From Utricularia gibba (Eukaryota; Streptophyta; Magnoliopsida; Lamiales; Lentibulariaceae), in assembly GCA_002189035.1 (NCBI GenBank), contig NEEC01000313.1, positions 1-23,265 on the forward strand: DNA of 23,265 nt. The letters run 5' to 3'. The notes below the pieces were generated by a model. That model saw only the letters and a program-made list of their open reading frames with translations. It was not told the origin of the DNA and did not search any database. Each line of letters begins with the position of its first letter. The stretch's first letter is position 1. Both the position numbers and the translations under genes were made by a program. Of this stretch, positions 12,263 through 22,979 are shown piece after piece.

Positions 12263-12798
12263 TTGCATAACATGCAGATCCTTGCTCTTCATAGCACACT
12301 GTTGGGAAGCCCTTTTCGAGCTCCAAGTATTATAATTTGGAGTTACGTTTGTCCGATAACTGTGGACATATTAAAAACAAGCCACAACGAAAAGTGTCTC
12401 ACGTGGCATTCCGTGGTGATTGCATTTAATAATGTGCTTCATGTTCTCGAAATTGATGCGAACAACATACAAGGCAAAAGAATCAAATAGCCACTAGAGA
12501 CATGGTATACGGGAATGGTGCATCAAGAATCAGAAGTATCATAGCAACTAAATGCATCAATCAAAAGCCAAAACATATGGTGTCAGAATTCATCTACTAT
12601 GCGATCAAGTTGGAAAAAAGTCACATGCTACATCATGAATTTCGTGGCATCACTTATCCCAACACTGTTATACACTCTGGATATGCGTAAATATTTATTT
12701 TTAATGAATCCCGTGCACGTGTGATTTTTAGGATGCACCCCGAATGATGATGCGCAATGAAATGACTACGTCGCACATCCTGGTCCGCGAAGCACCTC
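12263..12798 (+). repeat. Monomer U23 (536 bp)
   Basis: Site 37 = C, site 158 = T. No indel. It differs from its G/C neighbours at both diagnostic sites together. Confidence 0.95.
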
Positions 12799-13334
12799 TT
12801 GCATAACATGCAGATCCTTGCTCTTCATAGCACAGTGTTGGGAAGCCCTTTTCGAGCTCCAAGTATTATAATTTGGAGTTACGTTTGTCCGATAACTGTG
12901 GACATATTAAAAACAAGCCACAACGAAAAGTGTCTCACGTGGCATTCCGTGGTGACTGCATTTAATAATGTGCTTCATGTTCTCGAAATTGATGCGAACA
13001 ACATACAAGGCAAAAGAATCAAATAGCCACTAGAGACATGGTATACGGGAATGGTGCATCAAGAATCAGAAGTATCATAGCAACTAAATGCATCAATCAA
13101 AAGCCAAAACATATGGTGTCAGAATTCATCTACTATGCGATCAAGTTGGAAAAAAGTCACATGCTACATCATGAATTTCGTGGCATCACTTATCCCAACA
13201 CTGTTATACACTCTGGATATGCGTAAATATTTATTTTTAATGAATCCCGTGCACGTGTGATTTTTAGGATGCACCCCGAATGATGATGCGCAATGAAATG
13301 ACTACGTCGCACATCCTGGTCCGCGAAGCACCTC
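12799..13334 (+). repeat. Monomer U24 (536 bp)
   Basis: Site 37 = G, site 158 = C. No indel; first of four consecutive copies (U24-U27) that appear identical. Confidence 0.95.
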
Positions 13335-13335
13335 T

Positions 13336-13348
13336 TGCATAACATGCA
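13336..13348. repeat. Inverted repeat TGCAT-AAC-ATGCA in each monomer
   Basis: A perfect 5-bp stem with a 3-base loop lies at monomer positions 2-14; the copy in U25 is given. It is conserved in the copies checked. It could form a small cruciform or be a dimeric protein site, but nothing in the sequence shows a function. Confidence 0.7.
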
Positions 13349-13370
13349 GATCCTTGCTCTTCATAGCACA

Positions 13371-13371
13371 G
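13371..13371. other. Diagnostic variable site 37 (G or C)
   Basis: Of the 43 copies in which it is visible, 30 have G and 13 have C (U2, U7, U13, U17, U23, U30, U31, U34, U35, U37, U41, U42, U43). C is commoner in the right third of the window. Confidence 0.9.
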
Positions 13372-13392
13372 TGTTGGGAAGCCCTTTTCGAG

Positions 13393-13414
13393 CTCCAAGT
13401 ATTATAATTTGGAG
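13393..13414. repeat. Inverted repeat CTCCAA/TTGGAG with AT-rich loop
   Basis: Two perfectly complementary 6-bp arms enclose a 10-base loop, at monomer positions 59-80. The loop contains the 8-bp palindrome ATTATAAT, offset one base from the centre of the larger dyad. This is the strongest dyad in the monomer. Only 7 bp separate it from a second dyad at 88-106. Confidence 0.75.
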
Positions 13415-13421
13415 TTACGTT

Positions 13422-13440
13422 TGTCCGATAACTGTGGACA
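13422..13440. repeat. Inverted repeat TGTCC/GGACA
   Basis: Two 5-bp arms flank a 9-base spacer at monomer positions 88-106. The element is intact in nearly all copies but is destroyed in U5 by loss of TG in the spacer-arm junction near 2727-2730. Confidence 0.7.
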
Positions 13441-13471
13441 TATTAAAAACAAGCCACAACGAAAAGTGTCT

Positions 13472-13477
13472 CACGTG
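13472..13477. other. CACGTG palindrome (G-box/E-box-like)
   Basis: CACGTG followed by GC lies at monomer positions 138-143. The hexamer is the core of plant G-boxes and of bHLH E-boxes. A second CACGTG is at 454-459, so the array offers two such sites per 536 bp. Palindromic hexamers occur by chance, and no promoter context is visible. Confidence 0.4.
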
Positions 13478-13491
13478 GCATTCCGTGGTGA

Positions 13492-13492
13492 C
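13492..13492. other. Diagnostic variable site 158 (C or T)
   Basis: T occurs in U2, U3, U5, U8, all of U11-U18, U23, U28, U30, U32 and U41 (17 of 43 complete or right-partial copies); the others, including U0, have C. The reference base C preceded by A and followed by T is not in a CpG, so simple CpG deamination does not explain the difference. Confidence 0.9.
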
Positions 13493-13759
13493 TGCATTTA
13501 ATAATGTGCTTCATGTTCTCGAAATTGATGCGAACAACATACAAGGCAAAAGAATCAAATAGCCACTAGAGACATGGTATACGGGAATGGTGCATCAAGA
13601 ATCAGAAGTATCATAGCAACTAAATGCATCAATCAAAAGCCAAAACATATGGTGTCAGAATTCATCTACTATGCGATCAAGTTGGAAAAAAGTCACATGC
13701 TACATCATGAATTTCGTGGCATCACTTATCCCAACACTGTTATACACTCTGGATATGCG

Positions 13760-13780
13760 TAAATATTTATTTTTAATGAA
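13760..13780. other. AT-rich tract with palindrome TAAATATTTA
   Basis: Twenty of 21 bases are A or T at monomer positions 426-446, starting with the 10-bp perfect palindrome TAAATATTTA. It abuts the symmetric CGTGCACGTG element and then the GC-richest part of the monomer. It may be easily melted or nucleosome-poor; this is inference only. One T is missing here in U5. Confidence 0.6.
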
Positions 13781-13783
13781 TCC

Positions 13784-13793
13784 CGTGCACGTG
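13784..13793. other. Overlapping palindromes CGTGCACG and CACGTG
   Basis: CGTGCACG (monomer 450-457) and CACGTG (454-459) overlap in the ten bases CGTGCACGTG. The CCC run just upstream is the site of C loss in U0, U4 and U14 and of C gain in U42. Confidence 0.6.
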
Positions 13794-13800
13794 TGATTTT

Positions 13801-13860
13801 TAGGATGCACCCCGAATGATGATGCGCAATGAAATGACTACGTCGCACATCCTGGTCCGC
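13801..13860. other. GC-rich end segment of monomer, CentC-like word
   Basis: Thirty-two of 60 bases are G or C (53%, against 40.5% for the monomer and 19 of 60 in the preceding 60 bases). The word ATGCACCCCGA near its start (from about 13805) matches, as far as I remember it, a word in the maize centromere satellite CentC. An 11-base match from memory is weak evidence of relationship. Confidence 0.35.
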
Positions 13861-13870
13861 GAAGCACCTC

Positions 13871-14406
13871 TTGCATAACATGCAGATCCTTGCTCTTCAT
13901 AGCACAGTGTTGGGAAGCCCTTTTCGAGCTCCAAGTATTATAATTTGGAGTTACGTTTGTCCGATAACTGTGGACATATTAAAAACAAGCCACAACGAAA
14001 AGTGTCTCACGTGGCATTCCGTGGTGACTGCATTTAATAATGTGCTTCATGTTCTCGAAATTGATGCGAACAACATACAAGGCAAAAGAATCAAATAGCC
14101 ACTAGAGACATGGTATACGGGAATGGTGCATCAAGAATCAGAAGTATCATAGCAACTAAATGCATCAATCAAAAGCCAAAACATATGGTGTCAGAATTCA
14201 TCTACTATGCGATCAAGTTGGAAAAAAGTCACATGCTACATCATGAATTTCGTGGCATCACTTATCCCAACACTGTTATACACTCTGGATATGCGTAAAT
14301 ATTTATTTTTAATGAATCCCGTGCACGTGTGATTTTTAGGATGCACCCCGAATGATGATGCGCAATGAAATGACTACGTCGCACATCCTGGTCCGCGAAG
14401 CACCTC
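13871..14406 (+). repeat. Monomer U26 (536 bp)
   Basis: Site 37 = G, site 158 = C. No indel; appears identical to the reference copy. Confidence 0.95.
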
Positions 14407-14942
14407 TTGCATAACATGCAGATCCTTGCTCTTCATAGCACAGTGTTGGGAAGCCCTTTTCGAGCTCCAAGTATTATAATTTGGAGTTACGTTTGTCCGA
14501 TAACTGTGGACATATTAAAAACAAGCCACAACGAAAAGTGTCTCACGTGGCATTCCGTGGTGACTGCATTTAATAATGTGCTTCATGTTCTCGAAATTGA
14601 TGCGAACAACATACAAGGCAAAAGAATCAAATAGCCACTAGAGACATGGTATACGGGAATGGTGCATCAAGAATCAGAAGTATCATAGCAACTAAATGCA
14701 TCAATCAAAAGCCAAAACATATGGTGTCAGAATTCATCTACTATGCGATCAAGTTGGAAAAAAGTCACATGCTACATCATGAATTTCGTGGCATCACTTA
14801 TCCCAACACTGTTATACACTCTGGATATGCGTAAATATTTATTTTTAATGAATCCCGTGCACGTGTGATTTTTAGGATGCACCCCGAATGATGATGCGCA
14901 ATGAAATGACTACGTCGCACATCCTGGTCCGCGAAGCACCTC
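14407..14942 (+). repeat. Monomer U27 (536 bp)
   Basis: Site 37 = G, site 158 = C. No indel; appears identical to the reference copy. Confidence 0.95.
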
Positions 14943-15478
14943 TTGCATAACATGCAGATCCTTGCTCTTCATAGCACAGTGTTGGGAAGCCCTTTTCGAG
15001 CTCCAAGTATTATAATTTGGAGTTACGTTTGTCCGATAACTGTGGACATATTAAAAACAAGCCACAACGAAAAGTGTCTCACGTGGCATTCCGTGGTGAT
15101 TGCATTTAATAATGTGCTTCATGTTCTCGAAATTGATGCGAACAACATACAAGGCAAAAGAATCAAATAGCCACTAGAGACATGGTATACGGGAATGGTG
15201 CATCAAGAATCAGAAGTATCATAGCAACTAAATGCATCAATCAAAAGCCAAAACATATGGTGTCAGAATTCATCTACTATGCGATCAAGTTGGAAAAAAG
15301 TCACATGCTACATCATGAATTTCGTGGCATCACTTATCCCAACACTGTTATACACTCTGGATATGCGTAAATATTTATTTTTAATGAATCCCGTGCACGT
15401 GTGATTTTTAGGATGCACCCCGAATGATGATGCGCAATGAAATGACTACGTCGCACATCCTGGTCCGCGAAGCACCTC
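14943..15478 (+). repeat. Monomer U28 (536 bp)
   Basis: Site 37 = G, site 158 = T. No indel. Confidence 0.95.
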
Positions 15479-16013
15479 TTGCATAACATGCAGATCCTTG
15501 CTCTTCATAGCACAGTGTTGGGAAGCCCTTTTCGAGCTCCAAGTATTATAATTTGGAGTTACGTTTGTCCGATAACTGTGGACATATTAAAAACAAGCCA
15601 CAACGAAAAGTGTCTCACGTGGCATTCCGTGGTGACTGCATTTAATAATGTGCTTCATGTTCTCGAAATTGATGCGAACAACATACAAGGCAAAAGAATC
15701 AAATAGCCACTAGAGACATGGTATACGGGAATGGTGCATCAAGAATCAGAAGTATCATAGCAACTAAATGCATCAATCAAAAGCCAAAACATATGGTGTC
15801 AGAATTCATCTACTATGCGATCAAGTTGGAAAAAAGTCACATGCTACATCATGAATTTCGTGGCATCACTTATCCCAACACTGTTATACACTCTGGATAT
15901 GCGTAAATATTTATTTTTAATGAATCCCGTGCACGTGTGATTTTTAGGATGCACCCCGAATGATGATGCGCAATGAATGACTACGTCGCACATCCTGGTC
16001 CGCGAAGCACCTC
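15479..16013 (+). repeat. Monomer U29 (535 bp)
   Basis: Site 37 = G, site 158 = C. One A is missing from the AAA run (15976-15977), the same change as in U8 and U19. Confidence 0.95.
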
Positions 16014-16549
16014 TTGCATAACATGCAGATCCTTGCTCTTCATAGCACACTGTTGGGAAGCCCTTTTCGAGCTCCAAGTATTATAATTTGGAGTTACGTT
16101 TGTCCGATAACTGTGGACATATTAAAAACAAGCCACAACGAAAAGTGTCTCACGTGGCATTCCGTGGTGATTGCATTTAATAATGTGCTTCATGTTCTCG
16201 AAATTGATGCGAACAACATACAAGGCAAAAGAATCAAATAGCCACTAGAGACATGGTATACGGGAATGGTGCATCAAGAATCAGAAGTATCATAGCAACT
16301 AAATGCATCAATCAAAAGCCAAAACATATGGTGTCAGAATTCATCTACTATGCGATCAAGTTGGAAAAAAGTCACATGCTACATCATGAATTTCGTGGCA
16401 TCACTTATCCCAACACTGTTATACACTCTGGATATGCGTAAATATTTATTTTTAATGAATCCCGTGCACGTGTGATTTTTAGGATGCACCCCGAATGATG
16501 ATGCGCAATGAAATGACTACGTCGCACATCCTGGTCCGCGAAGCACCTC
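16014..16549 (+). repeat. Monomer U30 (536 bp)
   Basis: Site 37 = C, site 158 = T. No indel. First of eight consecutive copies of exactly 536 bp. Confidence 0.95.
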
Positions 16550-17085
16550 TTGCATAACATGCAGATCCTTGCTCTTCATAGCACACTGTTGGGAAGCCCT
16601 TTTCGAGCTCCAAGTATTATAATTTGGAGTTACGTTTGTCCGATAACTGTGGACATATTAAAAACAAGCCACAACGAAAAGTGTCTCACGTGGCATTCCG
16701 TGGTGACTGCATTTAATAATGTGCTTCATGTTCTCGAAATTGATGCGAACAACATACAAGGCAAAAGAATCAAATAGCCACTAGAGACATGGTATACGGG
16801 AATGGTGCATCAAGAATCAGAAGTATCATAGCAACTAAATGCATCAATCAAAAGCCAAAACATATGGTGTCAGAATTCATCTACTATGCGATCAAGTTGG
16901 AAAAAAGTCACATGCTACATCATGAATTTCGTGGCATCACTTATCCCAACACTGTTATACACTCTGGATATGCGTAAATATTTATTTTTAATGAATCCCG
17001 TGCACGTGTGATTTTTAGGATGCACCCCGAATGATGATGCGCAATGAAATGACTACGTCGCACATCCTGGTCCGCGAAGCACCTC
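16550..17085 (+). repeat. Monomer U31 (536 bp)
   Basis: Site 37 = C, site 158 = C. No indel. Confidence 0.95.
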
Positions 17086-17621
17086 TTGCATAACATGCAG
17101 ATCCTTGCTCTTCATAGCACAGTGTTGGGAAGCCCTTTTCGAGCTCCAAGTATTATAATTTGGAGTTACGTTTGTCCGATAACTGTGGACATATTAAAAA
17201 CAAGCCACAACGAAAAGTGTCTCACGTGGCATTCCGTGGTGATTGCATTTAATAATGTGCTTCATGTTCTCGAAATTGATGCGAACAACATACAAGGCAA
17301 AAGAATCAAATAGCCACTAGAGACATGGTATACGGGAATGGTGCATCAAGAATCAGAAGTATCATAGCAACTAAATGCATCAATCAAAAGCCAAAACATA
17401 TGGTGTCAGAATTCATCTACTATGCGATCAAGTTGGAAAAAAGTCACATGCTACATCATGAATTTCGTGGCATCACTTATCCCAACACTGTTATACACTC
17501 TGGATATGCGTAAATATTTATTTTTAATGAATCCCGTGCACGTGTGATTTTTAGGATGCACCCCGAATGATGATGCGCAATGAAATGACTACGTCGCACA
17601 TCCTGGTCCGCGAAGCACCTC
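17086..17621 (+). repeat. Monomer U32 (536 bp)
   Basis: Site 37 = G, site 158 = T. No indel. Confidence 0.95.
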
Positions 17622-18157
17622 TTGCATAACATGCAGATCCTTGCTCTTCATAGCACAGTGTTGGGAAGCCCTTTTCGAGCTCCAAGTATTATAATTTGGA
17701 GTTACGTTTGTCCGATAACTGTGGACATATTAAAAACAAGCCACAACGAAAAGTGTCTCACGTGGCATTCCGTGGTGACTGCATTTAATAATGTGCTTCA
17801 TGTTCTCGAAATTGATGCGAACAACATACAAGGCAAAAGAATCAAATAGCCACTAGAGACATGGTATACGGGAATGGTGCATCAAGAATCAGAAGTATCA
17901 TAGCAACTAAATGCATCAATCAAAAGCCAAAACATATGGTGTCAGAATTCATCTACTATGCGATCAAGTTGGAAAAAAGTCACATGCTACATCATGAATT
18001 TCGTGGCATCACTTATCCCAACACTGTTATACACTCTGGATATGCGTAAATATTTATTTTTAATGAATCCCGTGCACGTGTGATTTTTAGGATGCACCCC
18101 GAATGATGATGCGCAATGAAATGACTACGTCGCACATCCTGGTCCGCGAAGCACCTC
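17622..18157 (+). repeat. Monomer U33 (536 bp)
   Basis: Site 37 = G, site 158 = C. No indel. Confidence 0.95.
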
Positions 18158-18693
18158 TTGCATAACATGCAGATCCTTGCTCTTCATAGCACACTGTTGG
18201 GAAGCCCTTTTCGAGCTCCAAGTATTATAATTTGGAGTTACGTTTGTCCGATAACTGTGGACATATTAAAAACAAGCCACAACGAAAAGTGTCTCACGTG
18301 GCATTCCGTGGTGACTGCATTTAATAATGTGCTTCATGTTCTCGAAATTGATGCGAACAACATACAAGGCAAAAGAATCAAATAGCCACTAGAGACATGG
18401 TATACGGGAATGGTGCATCAAGAATCAGAAGTATCATAGCAACTAAATGCATCAATCAAAAGCCAAAACATATGGTGTCAGAATTCATCTACTATGCGAT
18501 CAAGTTGGAAAAAAGTCACATGCTACATCATGAATTTCGTGGCATCACTTATCCCAACACTGTTATACACTCTGGATATGCGTAAATATTTATTTTTAAT
18601 GAATCCCGTGCACGTGTGATTTTTAGGATGCACCCCGAATGATGATGCGCAATGAAATGACTACGTCGCACATCCTGGTCCGCGAAGCACCTC
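18158..18693 (+). repeat. Monomer U34 (536 bp)
   Basis: Site 37 = C, site 158 = C. No indel. Confidence 0.95.
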
Positions 18694-19229
18694 TTGCATA
18701 ACATGCAGATCCTTGCTCTTCATAGCACACTGTTGGGAAGCCCTTTTCGAGCTCCAAGTATTATAATTTGGAGTTACGTTTGTCCGATAACTGTGGACAT
18801 ATTAAAAACAAGCCACAACGAAAAGTGTCTCACGTGGCATTCCGTGGTGACTGCATTTAATAATGTGCTTCATGTTCTCGAAATTGATGCGAACAACATA
18901 CAAGGCAAAAGAATCAAATAGCCACTAGAGACATGGTATACGGGAATGGTGCATCAAGAATCAGAAGTATCATAGCAACTAAATGCATCAATCAAAAGCC
19001 AAAACATATGGTGTCAGAATTCATCTACTATGCGATCAAGTTGGAAAAAAGTCACATGCTACATCATGAATTTCGTGGCATCACTTATCCCAACACTGTT
19101 ATACACTCTGGATATGCGTAAATATTTATTTTTAATGAATCCCGTGCACGTGTGATTTTTAGGATGCACCCCGAATGATGATGCGCAATGAAATGACTAC
19201 GTCGCACATCCTGGTCCGCGAAGCACCTC
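18694..19229 (+). repeat. Monomer U35 (536 bp)
   Basis: Site 37 = C, site 158 = C. No indel; appears identical to U34. Confidence 0.95.
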
Positions 19230-19765
19230 TTGCATAACATGCAGATCCTTGCTCTTCATAGCACAGTGTTGGGAAGCCCTTTTCGAGCTCCAAGTATTAT
19301 AATTTGGAGTTACGTTTGTCCGATAACTGTGGACATATTAAAAACAAGCCACAACGAAAAGTGTCTCACGTGGCATTCCGTGGTGACTGCATTTAATAAT
19401 GTGCTTCATGTTCTCGAAATTGATGCGAACAACATACAAGGCAAAAGAATCAAATAGCCACTAGAGACATGGTATACGGGAATGGTGCATCAAGAATCAG
19501 AAGTATCATAGCAACTAAATGCATCAATCAAAAGCCAAAACATATGGTGTCAGAATTCATCTACTATGCGATCAAGTTGGAAAAAAGTCACATGCTACAT
19601 CATGAATTTCGTGGCATCACTTATCCCAACACTGTTATACACTCTGGATATGCGTAAATATTTATTTTTAATGAATCCCGTGCACGTGTGATTTTTAGGA
19701 TGCACCCCGAATGATGATGCGCAATGAAATGACTACGTCGCACATCCTGGTCCGCGAAGCACCTC
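19230..19765 (+). repeat. Monomer U36 (536 bp)
   Basis: Site 37 = G, site 158 = C. No indel. Confidence 0.95.
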
Positions 19766-20301
19766 TTGCATAACATGCAGATCCTTGCTCTTCATAGCAC
19801 ACTGTTGGGAAGCCCTTTTCGAGCTCCAAGTATTATAATTTGGAGTTACGTTTGTCCGATAACTGTGGACATATTAAAAACAAGCCACAACGAAAAGTGT
19901 CTCACGTGGCATTCCGTGGTGACTGCATTTAATAATGTGCTTCATGTTCTCGAAATTGATGCGAACAACATACAAGGCAAAAGAATCAAATAGCCACTAG
20001 AGACATGGTATACGGGAATGGTGCATCAAGAATCAGAAGTATCATAGCAACTAAATGCATCAATCAAAAGCCAAAACATATGGTGTCAGAATTCATCTAC
20101 TATGCGATCAAGTTGGAAAAAAGTCACATGCTACATCATGAATTTCGTGGCATCACTTATCCCAACACTGTTATACACTCTGGATATGCGTAAATATTTA
20201 TTTTTAATGAATCCCGTGCACGTGTGATTTTTAGGATGCACCCCGAATGATGATGCGCAATGAAATGACTACGTCGCACATCCTGGTCCGCGAAGCACCT
20301 C
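19766..20301 (+). repeat. Monomer U37 (536 bp)
   Basis: Site 37 = C, site 158 = C. No indel. Confidence 0.95.
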
Positions 20302-20836
20302 TTGCATAACATGCAGATCCTTGCTCTTCATAGCACAGTGTTGGAAGCCCTTTTCGAGCTCCAAGTATTATAATTTGGAGTTACGTTTGTCCGATAACTG
20401 TGGACATATTAAAAACAAGCCACAACGAAAAGTGTCTCACGTGGCATTCCGTGGTGACTGCATTTAATAATGTGCTTCATGTTCTCGAAATTGATGCGAA
20501 CAACATACAAGGCAAAAGAATCAAATAGCCACTAGAGACATGGTATACGGGAATGGTGCATCAAGAATCAGAAGTATCATAGCAACTAAATGCATCAATC
20601 AAAAGCCAAAACATATGGTGTCAGAATTCATCTACTATGCGATCAAGTTGGAAAAAAGTCACATGCTACATCATGAATTTCGTGGCATCACTTATCCCAA
20701 CACTGTTATACACTCTGGATATGCGTAAATATTTATTTTTAATGAATCCCGTGCACGTGTGATTTTTAGGATGCACCCCGAATGATGATGCGCAATGAAA
20801 TGACTACGTCGCACATCCTGGTCCGCGAAGCACCTC
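20302..20836 (+). repeat. Monomer U38 (535 bp)
   Basis: Site 37 = G, site 158 = C. One G is missing from the GGG run (20343-20344), the same change as in U2, U8 and U41. Confidence 0.95.
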
Positions 20837-21372
20837 TTGCATAACATGCAGATCCTTGCTCTTCATAGCACAGTGTTGGGAAGCCCTTTTCGAGCTCCAA
20901 GTATTATAATTTGGAGTTACGTTTGTCCGATAACTGTGGACATATTAAAAACAAGCCACAACGAAAAGTGTCTCACGTGGCATTCCGTGGTGACTGCATT
21001 TAATAATGTGCTTCATGTTCTCGAAATTGATGCGAACAACATACAAGGCAAAAGAATCAAATAGCCACTAGAGACATGGTATACGGGAATGGTGCATCAA
21101 GAATCAGAAGTATCATAGCAACTAAATGCATCAATCAAAAGCCAAAACATATGGTGTCAGAATTCATCTACTATGCGATCAAGTTGGAAAAAAGTCACAT
21201 GCTACATCATGAATTTCGTGGCATCACTTATCCCAACACTGTTATACACTCTGGATATGCGTAAATATTTATTTTTAATGAATCCCGTGCACGTGTGATT
21301 TTTAGGATGCACCCCGAATGATGATGCGCAATGAAATGACTACGTCGCACATCCTGGTCCGCGAAGCACCTC
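20837..21372 (+). repeat. Monomer U39 (536 bp)
   Basis: Site 37 = G, site 158 = C. No indel; appears identical to the reference copy. Confidence 0.95.
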
Positions 21373-21907
21373 TTGCATAACATGCAGATCCTTGCTCTTC
21401 ATAGCACAGTGTTGGGAAGCCCTTTTCGAGCTCCAAGTATTATAATTTGGAGTTACGTTTGTCCGATAACTGTGGACATATTAAAAACAAGCCACAACGA
21501 AAAGTGTCTCACGTGGCATTCCGTGGTGACTGCATTTAATAATGTGCTTCATGTTCTCGAAATTGATGCGAACAACATACAAGGCAAAAGAATCAAATAG
21601 CCACTAGAGACATGGTATACGGAATGGTGCATCAAGAATCAGAAGTATCATAGCAACTAAATGCATCAATCAAAAGCCAAAACATATGGTGTCAGAATTC
21701 ATCTACTATGCGATCAAGTTGGAAAAAAGTCACATGCTACATCATGAATTTCGTGGCATCACTTATCCCAACACTGTTATACACTCTGGATATGCGTAAA
21801 TATTTATTTTTAATGAATCCCGTGCACGTGTGATTTTTAGGATGCACCCCGAATGATGATGCGCAATGAAATGACTACGTCGCACATCCTGGTCCGCGAA
21901 GCACCTC
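21373..21907 (+). repeat. Monomer U40 (535 bp)
   Basis: Site 37 = G, site 158 = C. One G is missing from the ACGGGAATG run (GG at 21621-21622). Confidence 0.95.
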
Positions 21908-22442
21908 TTGCATAACATGCAGATCCTTGCTCTTCATAGCACACTGTTGGAAGCCCTTTCGAGCTCCAAGTATTATAATTTGGAGTTACGTTTGTCCGAT
22001 AACTGTGGACATATTAAAAACAAGCCACAACGAAAAAGTGTCTCACGTGGCATTCCGTGGTGATTGCATTTAATAATGTGCTTCATGTTCTCGAAATTGA
22101 TGCGAACAACATACAAGGCAAAAGAATCAAATAGCCACTAGAGACATGGTATACGGGAATGGTGCATCAAGAATCAGAAGTATCATAGCAACTAAATGCA
22201 TCAATCAAAAGCCAAAACATATGGTGTCAGAATTCATCTACTATGCGATCAAGTTGGAAAAAAGTCACATGCTACATCATGAATTTCGTGGCATCACTTA
22301 TCCCAACACTTTTATACACTCTGGATATGCGTAAATATTTATTTTTAATGAATCCCGTGCACGTGTGATTTTTAGGATGCACCCCGAATGATGATGCGCA
22401 ATGAAATGACTACGTCGCACATCCTGGTCCGCGAAGCACCTC
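21908..22442 (+). repeat. Monomer U41 (535 bp), private substitution
   Basis: Site 37 = C, site 158 = T. One G is lost at 21949-21950, one T at 21957-21959, and one A is gained at 22033-22037. It also has a G-to-T substitution at 22311, the only private base change I noticed in the array. Confidence 0.95.
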
Positions 22443-22979
22443 TTGCATAACATGCAGATCCTTGCTCTTCATAGCACACTGTTGGGAAGCCCTTTTCGAG
22501 CTCCAAGTATTATAATTTGGAGTTACGTTTGTCCGATAACTGTGGACATATTAAAAACAAGCCACAACGAAAAGTGTCTCACGTGGCATTCCGTGGTGAC
22601 TGCATTTAATAATGTGCTTCATGTTCTCGAAATTGATGCGAACAACATACAAGGCAAAAGAATCAAATAGCCACTAGAGACATGGTATACGGGAATGGTG
22701 CATCAAGAATCAGAAGTATCATAGCAACTAAATGCATCAATCAAAAGCCAAAACATATGGTGTCAGAATTCATCTACTATGCGATCAAGTTGGAAAAAAG
22801 TCACATGCTACATCATGAATTTCGTGGCATCACTTATCCCAACACTGTTATACACTCTGGATATGCGTAAATATTTATTTTTAATGAATCCCCGTGCACG
22901 TGTGATTTTTAGGATGCACCCCGAATGATGATGCGCAATGAAATGACTACGTCGCACATCCTGGTCCGCGAAGCACCTC
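22443..22979 (+). repeat. Monomer U42 (537 bp), longest copy
   Basis: Site 37 = C, site 158 = C. One C is gained (CCCC at 22890-22893 where other copies have CCC). Confidence 0.95.

Larger units (their letters stand above)
13335..13870 (+). repeat. Monomer U25, used as reference copy (536 bp)
   Basis: This copy has the majority state at every variable position (site 37 = G, site 158 = C, no indel) and serves as the coordinate reference; monomer position 1 is window position 13335. It contains, in order: inverted repeats at 2-14, 59-80 and 88-106; CACGTG at 138-143; the octamer CGTGGCAT at 140-147 and again at 381-388; a single EcoRI-type GAATTC at 324-329; a run of six A at about 350; an AT-rich tract at 426-446; CGTGCACGTG at 450-459; and a GC-rich stretch at 467-526. 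I looked for an internal subdivision into two or three diverged subunits and saw none that holds over more than a few bases, so 536 bp appears to be the basic period. The length is close to 3 x 179, which would suit three nucleosomes, but that is inference. Confidence 0.95.

Noticed and set aside
13472-13477. CACGTG as a functional promoter element driving satellite transcription
   Set aside because: No promoter context or transcript start can be supported, and a 6-bp palindrome alone is uninformative.
13764-13774. Yeast-like replication-origin (ACS) match in the AT-rich tract
   Set aside because: It has one mismatch to the consensus and lies in a tract so AT-rich that near matches are expected by chance.
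13335-13870. Monomer built of three diverged subunits of about 179 bp
   Set aside because: Comparing the thirds by eye gave only short shared words such as CGTGGCAT (241 bp apart) and AAGCCA (186 bp apart), with inconsistent offsets.
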